64,000 nucleotides of DNA from DAIQNV01 sp038748775 (GTDB lineage: Bacteria; Planctomycetota; Phycisphaerae; Phycisphaerales; UBA1924). Of this stretch, positions 1-8,594 are shown piece after piece. The stretch is taken from NCBI GenBank assembly GCA_038748775.1, contig JBCDIT010000004.1, positions 1 through 64,000 of the forward strand, in the 5' to 3' direction. Made by a program: the position numbers and the translations under genes. Numbering within the stretch: position 1 is the first letter of the stretch; each line of letters starts with the position of its first letter. The notes under the pieces are model-generated. The model worked only from the letters and a program-made list of their open reading frames with translations, did no database searches and had not been told where the DNA came from.

Positions 1-36
1 AGCCGCCGCGGCGCGGCGGGTCGTCAGGTTCATCAT
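1..36 (-). CDS. 5' end of a gene running off the left edge
   Basis: On the minus strand an ATG-ATG pair (first ATG at 36) opens a frame reading MMNLTTRRAAAA up to the window edge. An AGAGG motif sits about 8 bases upstream, good Shine-Dalgarno spacing. The short basic, alanine-rich start would fit the beginning of a signal or prepilin-type leader. Only 12 codons are visible, so no function can be given and the call rests mainly on the ribosome binding site. Confidence 0.35.
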   Translation of the reverse strand, partial: MMNLTTRRAAAA

Positions 37-612
37 CTCGCATACCTCTTGGCTAGAAGACCATCGAGTTGGAACCCCCGGGGATGCGTTCGACCCGGGC
101 AACTCGCAAGCGGTTGTTCACCCGCTCAATACATGGAGCGGTGCACGCCGCGGATCTGCCACGCACTTTCTATGGGGTTGTCCGCAACTTTCTGAGCAGC
201 ACCGATCATCTATCGAAATCGGCGGGCCCCTGCCGTTGAGGCAGTTGGTGAGAGTCGAGCGCCGCAACGATTTCTTGATTGGTGGGCGATCTCGAGCGAT
301 CACCAGGCCGGGCAACGCGAGTGTTCAGAGTCGCAAGGCCTAAAACGACGCCACGCCCAGGCCGCCTCCTCCAAGGCCGCCCGGGCGCAGTCGGCGCCAC
401 CCTCCACCGCGGCGGCTGATCGGGACCCGAGGCTCCGATCACGCCGTGCCCCGCGGGGGTGACACCGCAACGCCTCCCGTGTCGCGTCGCAAGCGCAGTC
501 CCCGCGCACCACGGGAACGGGAAAGCGAACGCCGAATCACACCTCTCATGCGAAAAATGTTGAACCGACGGCGAAGCGTGATGCGTCCTATAAGACTTAT
601 TCAGGGCGAGGT
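37..612. other. intergenic region, no recognised gene
   Basis: About 575 bases between the partial gene on the left and the end of the peptidase gene. Frames here are short, arginine/proline-rich and mutually overlapping, which is typical of spurious reading in GC-rich DNA. An 11-base palindrome (ATAAGACTTAT, 590-600) lies in an AT-richer patch just past the peptidase stop and could belong to a promoter or regulatory site. No tRNA, tmRNA, SRP or RNase P signature was recognised. Confidence 0.4.
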
Positions 613-2361
613 TTATGCTCCCAGCCGTTCGAGCTCCGCACCCACCTGATCGGCGAGCCGACCGAGCGTTTCGGGTCCGAAGTCAAACGGCAGGCCCGCC
701 GCGGCGAAGAGGTCGGGCAACGGGCGGCTCCCGCCCAATGCCAGGGCCTCGCGGTAGGCCCCGAGCGCGACTTCGGGGCCTTCTTTGACGCTGCGAAGCC
801 AGAGCCCGAGGGCACCGAGCTGAGCGATGCCGTACTCGATGTAGTAAAACGGTACCTCAAACAGGTGAAGCTGGGCCTGCCAGGTGCGTGACCGCCAAGG
901 CTCGAGATCCGCGGGCCACGCGACGCGGGCGCTGCGCACGCCGAATCGAGATTCGAGATCGAGCCACGCCGCGTGACGATCGGCGATGGAGTGCCCGGGG
1001 TTGGCGTAAACCCAGTGCTGGAACGCGTCGATTGTGGCGACCCACGCGAGGGTGGTCACCGAGCCTTCGAGTTGCTTCCGCTGGGCCCGGGCGAGGTCGG
1101 CCGGGTCGGGGTAGAAGCCGCCTTCGACGCCCCAGTGGGGCATCGTGAGCAACTCCATCGACATGCTGGCGACTTCGGCGAACTCGATCGGTGACTCGCG
1201 GTAGTGCAAGAGCGGCTCTTCGGCGCAGAGCATCGAGTGGAAGGCGTGCCCCGCTTCGTGGACCATCGTCTCAAGATCTCGGTGGACGCCCGCGGCGTTC
1301 ATAAAGATGAACGGCTGCCGGCGCGAGTGGAGCATCGCCTGGTATCCCCCCGGGGCTTTGCCGATGCGGCTGTCGAGGTCGAGGTTGGCGCCGGTGCGCA
1401 CGCCCTGGTCGTTGGTCCCGTCACCGAGTTGTTCGAAGAGCGCGGCGAGCGACGGATCGGTGGCTTGCATCACCGCCCGGGTCTTGTTGACAAGATCCAC
1501 GCCGCCGTCGAAGGGGCGGAGCGGCTCGCGTCCCTCGGGGTCGACCGCGAGGTCCCAGGGCCGGAGTTCGTCGATCCCGAGGGCCTTGCACCGCTCGGCG
1601 TCGAGCTTGGCCGCGATGGGCATCACGGTCTTCTCGACCGCCTCGTGGAAGGCGGCGCAGTGCTCGGGTCCGTAGTCGAATCGGTGTTTGCTCTTGAAGG
1701 TGTACCCGATGAAGTTGTCGAAGCCGGCATTCACCGAGGCTCTGTGCCTCAGTTCGATCTGACGGCTGTAGAGTTCGTCGAGCTTGTCGGCATCGGCGAT
1801 GCGACGCGTCGTTAACGCTCGATAGGCGCCTTCGCGGACGGCCCGGTCGGTCTTCTCAAGGTACGGCGCGATCTGCGGGAGCGGAAGGGTGCGGCCGTCG
1901 AAGTCGATGGTCATCGCCCCAATGACGGTCTGGTAGTCCTGTCCGAGCGTGGAGAGCTCGGTTTCGAGCGGGATGTTCTCTTCGCGGAAGAGCTCAACGT
2001 CGGTGACGGTGTCGCGCGCGATGACCTCGTAGCGACCCTCCGTAAGCCCGAACTTCGAACACAGCTCGGCCTGCTTGCGGTCGAGCGCGAAGGCGAGGGG
2101 CTTGAGCTTGGGAACAAAGCCTTCGAGGTAGGCCCGGTAGGCGGAGGCGGCGTCCTCGTTCGACGTGTCGCACGTCATGTTGATGTAGAGCAGGTCGCCC
2201 GCTTCGCTGATCGCGGCGTCGGTTTCGCCCCGTTCTTCCAACCAGGCCCGGGCCGCGTCGGCGTCGGCGACGTCACGCGAAGCGAGCGCGAGGAGCACCG
2301 GCTCCACGATCTCCCACGAGGTGGCCTTCGAGACATCGATCGGTGGGGTGTTCGCTGGCAT
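613..2361 (-). CDS. pepF: M3-family oligoendopeptidase (PepF-like)
   Basis: Zinc metallopeptidase of 582 residues that would cleave short cytoplasmic peptides; no signal peptide is seen. The M3 signature HEAGH lies at residues 368-372 (two His ligands and the catalytic Glu), and the downstream FAEVAS segment supplies the expected third ligand, Glu396. The N-terminal helical half and overall length fit the oligoendopeptidase F family. The start is an ATG preceded by GGAG. It reads toward the left edge and has its own stop (TAA) before a gene-poor stretch. The family is well supported; the exact subfamily and substrate are not. Confidence 0.93.
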   Translation of the reverse strand: MPANTPPIDVSKATSWEIVEPVLLALASRDVADADAARAWLEERGETDAAISEAGDLLYINMTCDTSNEDAASAYRAYLEGFVPKLKPLAFALDRKQAELCSKFGLTEGRYEVIARDTVTDVELFREENIPLETELSTLGQDYQTVIGAMTIDFDGRTLPLPQIAPYLEKTDRAVREGAYRALTTRRIADADKLDELYSRQIELRHRASVNAGFDNFIGYTFKSKHRFDYGPEHCAAFHEAVEKTVMPIAAKLDAERCKALGIDELRPWDLAVDPEGREPLRPFDGGVDLVNKTRAVMQATDPSLAALFEQLGDGTNDQGVRTGANLDLDSRIGKAPGGYQAMLHSRRQPFIFMNAAGVHRDLETMVHEAGHAFHSMLCAEEPLLHYRESPIEFAEVASMSMELLTMPHWGVEGGFYPDPADLARAQRKQLEGSVTTLAWVATIDAFQHWVYANPGHSIADRHAAWLDLESRFGVRSARVAWPADLEPWRSRTWQAQLHLFEVPFYYIEYGIAQLGALGLWLRSVKEGPEVALGAYREALALGGSRPLPDLFAAAGLPFDFGPETLGRLADQVGAELERLGA

Positions 2362-2382
2362 GGAGGGTCTCCAATGAGGCTC

Positions 2383-2418
2383 AAAAAGAAAGACGGGCGC
2401 CGGCCGTGCCGACGCCCG
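2383..2418 (-). terminator. rho-independent terminator
   Basis: Read on the minus strand, a 10-bp GC-rich stem (one G-T wobble) with a 5-base loop is followed by TCTTTCTTTTT. It lies about 70 bases past the stop of the ClpP-like gene ending at 2490 and just upstream of the peptidase start, so it separates these two transcripts. Confidence 0.8.
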
Positions 2419-2489
2419 CTCGGGATACAGGGTATCTCGGATAGACGACCAAGCTCACCCCCGGCTGGTCGAGGCGCTGGTGTACGCCG

Positions 2490-3752
2490 TTACGGGCCCC
2501 GAGCGATATCGCGGAGCATCTCGTCCTGCTCTTCGAGCCAGAACTCGAACTCGTCTTCGGTCAGGTTGAAGTTGAGCAGCCCGAAGTTGGGGTTGCGCTT
2601 CACCATCCGCTCGATGTTGCGAAGGTGCTGGCGGGCGCGGCCGACGAGGGCGCCCCGGACTTCGTCGCGAGCTCCATTCGCGGCGTTCAACGAAATATTG
2701 TAGTTGGTGAGGTACTCGTTGAGCCTCGCCTCGTCCTCGGTGACGTTCTCGCGGAACCGGATCATCTCGGCTTCGGCCTTGCTGATCGGGTAGATCCGCT
2801 CGGCGGTTACGCGGCCGACCCACTCGATCTCGGGCACCTGGAGCAACTCGGTGAGCTCTTCGAGGCTGGAGGCGGTGCCGCGACTGAAGCGGTAGCGATG
2901 GGCGTTGTCCGAGTTGAACGTCAGGATCTCGCTGCCCGGGTTCACGAGCTCTTCGCCGGCGTCGCTGGTCTGGAACCAGCTCACCTCACCGGTCCGATCA
3001 TCGATGGTTGCGCGGAGCGGTACGGAGATCTGCATCGCCCGCATGATCCGGTAGTCGTAGTTGCCTCGTTCGGAGATCTTCTCCATCGCGTAGAGGACCT
3101 CTTCGAGGCCGCGGCCCGAGACGGCTTGGAGCGCGCCGCTCCACCCGGTGCAGGCGCCGTAGTTGCCCCTTGGCATGAAGTAGATCTCTTCGATGCAGTG
3201 GGCGGTCATCGCGGCGGCGGAGATGGCGCTCTCGATCCAAGCGACGACGCGGAACCGGGGCTTGTATTCCTCGTGGATGACGTCGCTGAGTCGCTGGATC
3301 TCGAGCAGAAGGCCGCCGCCCGAGTTGATCTTGAAGACGACGATGCCGGTCCCGTCGGTGCCCAGCTCGCGCTCGAGCGTCGGCAGGATGTCGCGGAGCG
3401 TCTTCGCGGTCATCTGGATGCCCACGGTGCCCTCGAGGCTGATAACCGCCGCCTTCGGCACGCCCGGGCCGCTCACGGTCTGGCGTTCGGCCTCGGGCTC
3501 CCGGGTGCGGGTGGGGGCGCTGGCGGTCGGGGCGTTGCGAACGACCTCGGAGATCTGGCTCCTCGAATAAAAGCGTTCGATCTCGACCGAGCCGATCTTC
3601 TCGAGCAGCCAGATGTTCCCGTCGAGCTCACGGATGATCTCGCCTTCGACCTGGGTGCCGTCGCTCAGGATCACGCTGTCCTGGGCGGTCGCCTGGGACA
3701 CGAACGTGAGCGCGGCGAGGGCGATGATGGTGATCAGACTGATGAATCTCAT
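2490..3752 (-). CDS. exported ClpP/NfeD-like protein, putative serine protease
   Basis: 420 residues. A signal peptide covers about residues 1-23 (cleavage near ATAQ). A small beta domain follows (24-72, ILSDGTQVEGEI, a type common in planctomycete envelope proteins), then a low-complexity linker. A ClpP/crotonase-like domain spans roughly 100-290. Within it, FKINSGGG (140-147) matches the oxyanion-type glycine turn, and Ser178 in ISAAAM is the candidate nucleophile; Lys225 is a possible base, as in Ser/Lys NfeD/SppA-type proteases. A charged helical tail ends the protein. The next upstream gene encodes a paralogue lacking this Ser. Its own terminator follows. Proteolytic activity is inferred from fold and residues only. 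Confidence 0.72.
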   Translation of the reverse strand: MRFISLITIIALAALTFVSQATAQDSVILSDGTQVEGEIIRELDGNIWLLEKIGSVEIERFYSRSQISEVVRNAPTASAPTRTREPEAERQTVSGPGVPKAAVISLEGTVGIQMTAKTLRDILPTLERELGTDGTGIVVFKINSGGGLLLEIQRLSDVIHEEYKPRFRVVAWIESAISAAAMTAHCIEEIYFMPRGNYGACTGWSGALQAVSGRGLEEVLYAMEKISERGNYDYRIMRAMQISVPLRATIDDRTGEVSWFQTSDAGEELVNPGSEILTFNSDNAHRYRFSRGTASSLEELTELLQVPEIEWVGRVTAERIYPISKAEAEMIRFRENVTEDEARLNEYLTNYNISLNAANGARDEVRGALVGRARQHLRNIERMVKRNPNFGLLNFNLTEDEFEFWLEEQDEMLRDIARGP

Positions 3753-3805
3753 GCGTCTACCTCGTTCTCCGGGGCCGGGCCCGGGTGATGACCTCTGATC
3801 GGCGA

Positions 3806-5290
3806 TCAGGGCCTGGCCTGGATGAGCTGCACGCGGTGCTGCTCGATGAGAATGTTGATTTGCTCGACGCCCGGAAGACCCATCGCACGGGGCTCGAGGG
3901 CCGCGAACTCTTGATCACCGCTGAAGCGGTTCATGAGCTTCTTGACGTCCTCGAGGATGCGGATCTTCTGGCCGATCGCCCGGCGGGTTTCCTGGTAGTT
4001 ACCGCCAACCTGCACCTCGTTGTACTCGCGCCACATCTTCGGGAGGTCGCGCTCGGCTCGCTTGAGGCCCCTCGACCAGTTCTCCATGATCGAGTCCGAG
4101 CGGCTCTCGAGCATGCGGTGGTCGCGGTAGATACCCAAAATGTCGAGCACGTCGTCGAGCGTTTCGGCGGTCCCGGCCGAGACCCCGAGGTGGCGGGCCG
4201 TGTCCTCGCGGAGCGTCAGCACGTCGTTCCCGCTCCCGGTCACGCGGGCGCGGAGGCTGTCGACGTTCTCGCCGATGGTGCCGTTCTCGGTGAGCAAGAA
4301 CTCGCCCGGGTTCTCGGGGGTCCGCTCGAGCAGCTCGGCCACGCCGCCGTTGAACCGGTAGCTCAACTCGTACTGCATCATCGCCATCGCGTTGACGAGG
4401 CGGTAGTCATACCCACCCTCGATCGCGAGGCCCTGGGCCCTGGCGAGACGGAGCGAACGCTGCTTCTGACGCACGACCTCATCGCCGACGCCCTCGAACA
4501 TCTGTCCGAGGTTGCCGATGCCGCCCATGCGGCCCTCGGGGTGGAACACGATCGTCTGACCCACGAAGGGGACGAACGCGGCGCCGCCCATCGCGTTCTT
4601 CACCCAGACCACGACGTGCGGCTGGCGGTTCCAACGGCGAGGCATTTCCTTCTGGATCAGGTTGATCAGGTCGCCGGCGATGCTGAACTCGTCGAAGTTC
4701 GCGACGTCGTCACCGATGTCCTGACCGATCACGTTCGACCAGAGACGGTCGATCTCAAGGATCAGGTAATCGGGCGTGGTCGGCGCGCCGAACTCGTCGG
4801 TGTCGGCGCGGCCGGCGGCTTCGAGTGCGTTGCGGATCGGCGCCACCGCGATATCGGTTCGGAGCTGACCGGAGACGCGAACATGGAACACACTCGGTGC
4901 CCGGTCGCCCGACAGGGCTTCGATTCTTTGATCGGCGTCTCGCCGCGTGGGCCGTGGCGTCGCGGTCTCTGGCTTCGTTTCGCTCGCCGCCTCAGCCGCC
5001 CGGCGGATGCTGAGCACGTCTTCGAGCGGGTAGGTCGTCGGGGCCTCGATCCCCGCGTACACGACGACGATCTTCACTTCGGTCGCCGTCTCCTCGGTGA
5101 TGCGTCCTTTGACGACGCGACCGTTCCGGAGCACGAGTTCATCGAGCGGCTCCTCCATACCGACCATCGTCGAGGTCGATGCCGAAGCGTTGGCGGGGAG
5201 ACCGCCGCCGGCCAAGACCATTGATGCGGCGATCGTCAGCCCGGACATAATTCGGCCAAAGCGGCCGCGTCGATCGGTTTTTGTCTGCAT
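3806..5290 (-). CDS. exported ClpP-like paralogue lacking the nucleophile Ser
   Basis: 494 residues with a basic N-terminus and signal-type segment (about 13-37). A beta domain (ELVLRNGRVVKGRI, 51-64) and a ClpP-like domain follow, parallel to the neighbouring downstream gene. The two proteins align without gaps across VVVWVKNAMGGAAF (226-239): the position equivalent to Ser178 of the neighbour is Gly235. YDYR and the long helical C-terminus are shared. The start is supported by AGGAG upstream. The genes are 53 bases apart in the same direction, so probably one transcript. A non-catalytic partner or scaffold for the neighbour is the simplest idea; this is inference. Confidence 0.68.
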   Translation of the reverse strand: MQTKTDRRGRFGRIMSGLTIAASMVLAGGGLPANASASTSTMVGMEEPLDELVLRNGRVVKGRITEETATEVKIVVVYAGIEAPTTYPLEDVLSIRRAAEAASETKPETATPRPTRRDADQRIEALSGDRAPSVFHVRVSGQLRTDIAVAPIRNALEAAGRADTDEFGAPTTPDYLILEIDRLWSNVIGQDIGDDVANFDEFSIAGDLINLIQKEMPRRWNRQPHVVVWVKNAMGGAAFVPFVGQTIVFHPEGRMGGIGNLGQMFEGVGDEVVRQKQRSLRLARAQGLAIEGGYDYRLVNAMAMMQYELSYRFNGGVAELLERTPENPGEFLLTENGTIGENVDSLRARVTGSGNDVLTLREDTARHLGVSAGTAETLDDVLDILGIYRDHRMLESRSDSIMENWSRGLKRAERDLPKMWREYNEVQVGGNYQETRRAIGQKIRILEDVKKLMNRFSGDQEFAALEPRAMGLPGVEQINILIEQHRVQLIQARP

Positions 5291-5350
5291 AAAGCGTGCT
5301 CCTGCACTTGGCGCTGCTGCGTCGGAGAGGCAACCCCGGCGGGCGCCCGG

Positions 5351-6616
5351 CTATTCGACGCGCCGATCCTTGGTGAGTTCCGTGATCAACCGGATTCCGT
5401 CTTGCTTCGTCGAGATACCGCCCTCAAGTTGAGCGTCGTAGACCTGGTCCAGCAGTTCCGCGAACACTGGTCCCGGCTCGAGCCCGAGGCTGATCAGGTC
5501 GTCTCCGTCGAGAAGAGGCACCGGGGAGAGCCCCACCCCGTCGGCGTCGAGGGCGTCGACGGCGGAGCCAATTTCTCTGGCACGCGCCGCCTCGACGGCC
5601 CCGAAGACCTCGAACGCGCCGGCGAAGCACCGCGAAGACGCGAGGCGTTTGCGCCCCGCGACCCCGAGTTCGCCCCAGCCTTCCGCGAGCGACGCGATCG
5701 TCTTGAGCGTCGTTCGCAGGTCGTCCCGTTCGTCGTTGGTCAGAAGCAGCGCTGCCCGCCAACGTTTGACGACCTCCGCCAGCGTCGCTCGATCGGTCGC
5801 CGGCGTTCGCCCGAAGCGGTCGATCGCCCACGCGACAAGCGCCGTCGGATAGGCCGTGCGAGACGCGAGTCCGTCGACAGTCGGCGTTGGTCTTTGGTCC
5901 CTCGAAGGTTCGTTGAGCACCGGCGCATCGAGACCGAGTTTGGTCATCCACGCGATCGCTTCGGATCGATTGGGATGAATCAGCATCTTGCGTACCTCTT
6001 CCCCGATCCTCTCGCGGCTCACGCCCGAGAGCTCCGACGCGTGCTCACGAATCGCGTCGAGAGTTGCTCGATCGATCGCGAAGCCGAGCCGGCTTGCGAA
6101 GCGAACAGCGCGCAACGCGCGGAGATGGTCTTCGGCCAGCCGATCGGCGGGCGTACCGACGGCCCGGATGAGCTTCGCTTCGAGGTCGGCGCGACCTCCT
6201 ACGAAGTCGATCACCCTCGACTCAAACGGATCGAGGAAGAGCGCGTTGATCGTGAAATCGCGCCGCTGGGCGTCGGCCTCGGGGGTGCTGAAACGCACCT
6301 CGTCCGGTCGTCTTCGGTCCGAGTACTCACCGTCTTCACGGAACGTCGCGACCTCGATCGCGTCGGCCTGTGAGCCCCGCTCGGGGTGGATCAGGATCAC
6401 ACCGAACGCGGCGCCGATCGCGCTGGTGTATCGAAAGAAACTGCGGACGATCTCGGGCCGGGCGTCGGTCGCGACGTCGTAGTCCTTCGGCGCGAGCCCC
6501 AGGAGTTCGTCGCGCACGCACCCGCCGGCGAGATACGCCTTGAAGCCTCGTTCGCGAAGAACGCCGACGATCTCGACCGCCGCGGCACGCTTCGGGTTGT
6601 TGGGCGTCGTGTTCAA
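5351..6616 (-). CDS. cca: CCA tRNA nucleotidyltransferase / poly(A) polymerase family
   Basis: 421 residues, class II nucleotidyltransferase. The head domain starts with AYLAGGCVRDELLG (28-40) and the metal-binding DYD at 45-47, followed by the RRDFTINAL motif and the RNA-binding neck (RALRAVRFASRLGF). These proteins either add the 3' CCA to tRNA or add A-tails, and sequence alone does not separate the two; CCA addition is the likelier role if no other copy exists in the genome. No HD domain is evident. It lies 61 bases downstream of the oppositely placed ClpP-like gene start region and 40 bases after the oxidoreductase gene, all on the minus strand. Confidence 0.88.
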   Translation of the reverse strand: MNTTPNNPKRAAAVEIVGVLRERGFKAYLAGGCVRDELLGLAPKDYDVATDARPEIVRSFFRYTSAIGAAFGVILIHPERGSQADAIEVATFREDGEYSDRRRPDEVRFSTPEADAQRRDFTINALFLDPFESRVIDFVGGRADLEAKLIRAVGTPADRLAEDHLRALRAVRFASRLGFAIDRATLDAIREHASELSGVSRERIGEEVRKMLIHPNRSEAIAWMTKLGLDAPVLNEPSRDQRPTPTVDGLASRTAYPTALVAWAIDRFGRTPATDRATLAEVVKRWRAALLLTNDERDDLRTTLKTIASLAEGWGELGVAGRKRLASSRCFAGAFEVFGAVEAARAREIGSAVDALDADGVGLSPVPLLDGDDLISLGLEPGPVFAELLDQVYDAQLEGGISTKQDGIRLITELTKDRRVE

Positions 6617-6655
6617 AGGCGGGATTCTCTCCCGTCCGGAGTGGCCCGGCGCGTG

Positions 6656-7681
6656 CTACGCCGGCATTTCGGGTGCTTGAGGCAGTTCGAGGCCCATCCG
6701 TTGCAGGACCCGTTCCATCACCTTCGCCTGTTCGATCGACCATGCCGGCGTCGGGACCGGCTGAGCGCCGTCGCGGACGGCCCTGGCAAACGCGGCCGCC
6801 TGGCGGGTGTACATCTCCGCAGAGTCGGCCTTCTCCGGCTCGCCCGGGAGCCCGATCGTCTCGGTGCCCGAGTCGGTCGTGATGGAGAGACCGGTGGGCA
6901 TGCTGACGAGAGGAACCTCGATAACGCCCTTGTCGCCCTCGATGCGGGCGCCCCATCGGTTCTTTTTGGTCATCGAGCACGCGATCTCGACGTCCACTCC
7001 CGATTTGGTCGTCCAACGCGCCCAGGACGAGCCGTCGACCGCGTCCCCGTCGGCGCTGCCCGAGAACAGATCAACAAACTCGGCGCCGGCATCGAGCGTG
7101 TCGAGTTCGGGCTCTCCGGCAACAAGCCTCGCGAAACCCATCGGATAGCAGCCCAAATCCATCATGGCGCCGCCGGCAAGGTCGCGGCTGTACCGCACGT
7201 TCTCCGTCGGGCCGCTCGAGATCTCAATCTCGAAGTAGCCCTCGACTTTGCGGATTGGCCCAATGTCATCGAGGCGCTCGAGCGCGGAGCGCATCGCGTC
7301 GGTATGCGGGTACGCGAACGCCTCGACGAGAACCCGCCGGGCGTCGCTCGCCTCGCGGTACACCCGCTCAGCGTCGGCGACGGTCCAGACGATCGGCTTT
7401 TCCATGAGCACGTGTTTGCCCGCTCGGACCAGGCGGATCGACCACGACGGGTGCATGTGATTGGGCACCGTCACGTAGACCGCGTCGACCTCCTCGGCTT
7501 GCCCGACGGTGTCCTCGGTCCAGGCGTGTTCAAGGCCGAAGTCGTCCGCGAACGCCCGCGCCCGATCGAGCGACCGCGACGCAGCGCCGACGACAACGGC
7601 GCCCTCCGCGGCGATGATCCGCGGCGTGACTTTCCGTGCGATTTTCCCGGTACCGAGGATGGCAAAGCGGACTGGTTCCAT
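6656..7681 (-). CDS. Gfo/Idh/MocA-family oxidoreductase
   Basis: 341 residues. An N-terminal Rossmann fold opens with FAILGTGKIARK (GTG at 10-12) and carries the family EKP motif at 94-96; the C-terminal alpha/beta domain of the family follows. These enzymes oxidise or reduce sugars, inositols or related alcohols with NAD(P). The substrate cannot be told from sequence. Planctomycetes carry many members. Its start is an ATG directly after the end of the globin gene (40 bases), and the nucleotidyltransferase follows 40 bases downstream, so a shared transcript is possible. Confidence 0.86.
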   Translation of the reverse strand: MEPVRFAILGTGKIARKVTPRIIAAEGAVVVGAASRSLDRARAFADDFGLEHAWTEDTVGQAEEVDAVYVTVPNHMHPSWSIRLVRAGKHVLMEKPIVWTVADAERVYREASDARRVLVEAFAYPHTDAMRSALERLDDIGPIRKVEGYFEIEISSGPTENVRYSRDLAGGAMMDLGCYPMGFARLVAGEPELDTLDAGAEFVDLFSGSADGDAVDGSSWARWTTKSGVDVEIACSMTKKNRWGARIEGDKGVIEVPLVSMPTGLSITTDSGTETIGLPGEPEKADSAEMYTRQAAAFARAVRDGAQPVPTPAWSIEQAKVMERVLQRMGLELPQAPEMPA

Positions 7682-7721
7682 GCGACCACACTACCGCGCC
7701 CCGCCGGCGAAGGGCTCGTCC

Positions 7722-8213
7722 TCAGCCTTCGGCGTTGACCATCCAGCCGCTGAAGCTGTCCAGGAACGCCCGGAACCCGGGCAGGTGCTGTTCCGGGAAT
7801 GCGTACTTGGCCGGCGCGTCGTCCAGAACGGCGTTGAACTCCGCGAGCCACGCGGCGCGGGCCGCTTGGTCAATGCGGAAAGGCATGTGCCGCGCACGCA
7901 TCATGGGCGGGCCGTACGTCTGCTGGTAGAGCGGTGGACCTCCGAGGAGGAATATAAAGAACGAAGCCGACCGGTCCTTGGCCTCAACGAGCCCCTCGGG
8001 GGTCGCCGGGAAGAGGTTGGCGATGGGCGATCGGACCAGACGGTCGTAGAAGTCCGAGATCATCGAGCGAACGTTGTCCTCGCCCATGTGCCCGAAGATC
8101 TCTTTGCTGACCGACGTGTTGGCGGGAGGGCCTCCCGGGGGTGTGTAGACGGGGCGGTCGGGGTTCGAAGGGCCCGGGCCCGGGCCGGTGAGCGGGAGCT
8201 TTGGCATGCGCAT
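7722..8213 (-). CDS. group II truncated haemoglobin
   Basis: About 163 residues from the ATG at 8213 (a second in-frame ATG is at 8207). A proline-rich 34-residue N-terminal extension precedes the 2/2 globin. Key residues: Tyr56 (B10) in FYDRL, the proximal His109 (F8) in MMRARHMPF, and Trp122 (G8) in AAWLAEF, the pattern of TrHbO-type group II globins, which bind O2/NO and handle oxidative or nitrosative stress. A longer upstream extension of the frame would overlap the preceding gene and lacks sensible sequence, so it was rejected. No strong ribosome binding site is visible at the chosen start. Confidence 0.85.
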   Translation of the reverse strand: MRMPKLPLTGPGPGPSNPDRPVYTPPGGPPANTSVSKEIFGHMGEDNVRSMISDFYDRLVRSPIANLFPATPEGLVEAKDRSASFFIFLLGGPPLYQQTYGPPMMRARHMPFRIDQAARAAWLAEFNAVLDDAPAKYAFPEQHLPGFRAFLDSFSGWMVNAEG

Positions 8214-8280
8214 TTGTAGTGCGCCGTCTGCCCATCCGCTCTCGATCTCCTGAAGCGATCGTCCGCTCGGTGGTCTCCAG

Positions 8281-8559
8281 TCACCGGACCGCGAGATCGT
8301 TGAGCAGTTCGGCGAGCTTGGCGGGATCTCGGGCATCGAGGACGGCCTTGACGCGCGTCTCTGGCAGGGGCGGCTCGGTCTCGAGCCCGTTGAGGGCCCT
8401 TTCGGCCCTTGTCCAGAGCTGGTCGGCCTGCTTGCCTTCGGCGAGATAGAGCTCGCTGGCGAGTTCTTGCAACCGCGACACAAGGATGGTGTCCTTGTGT
8501 TGATAGTACCGGTTGATGATCTTTTTTTGGTGTCGCGAGTATTCGCGTCCGCCGGCCAT
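8281..8559 (-). CDS. small conserved helical protein, unknown function
   Basis: 92 residues, starting MAGGREYSRHQKKIINRYYQ, predicted almost entirely helical, charged and without a signal peptide or membrane segment. The start ATG has GGAG about 7 bases upstream. It lies 67 bases upstream of the globin gene in the same orientation. I recall similar short proteins with the YSRHQ...IIxRYY pattern in other planctomycetes, but no function is known to me. Confidence 0.7.
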   Translation of the reverse strand: MAGGREYSRHQKKIINRYYQHKDTILVSRLQELASELYLAEGKQADQLWTRAERALNGLETEPPLPETRVKAVLDARDPAKLAELLNDLAVR

Positions 8560-8594
8560 GGTGGTTCTCCGGGAGTCCGGGTCTGGGTATTTGC

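Noticed and set aside
2625..5224. Long plus-strand open frames opposite the ClpP-like genes
   Set aside because: They are antisense to two genes with clear signal peptides and domains; their translations are low-complexity and match no domain.
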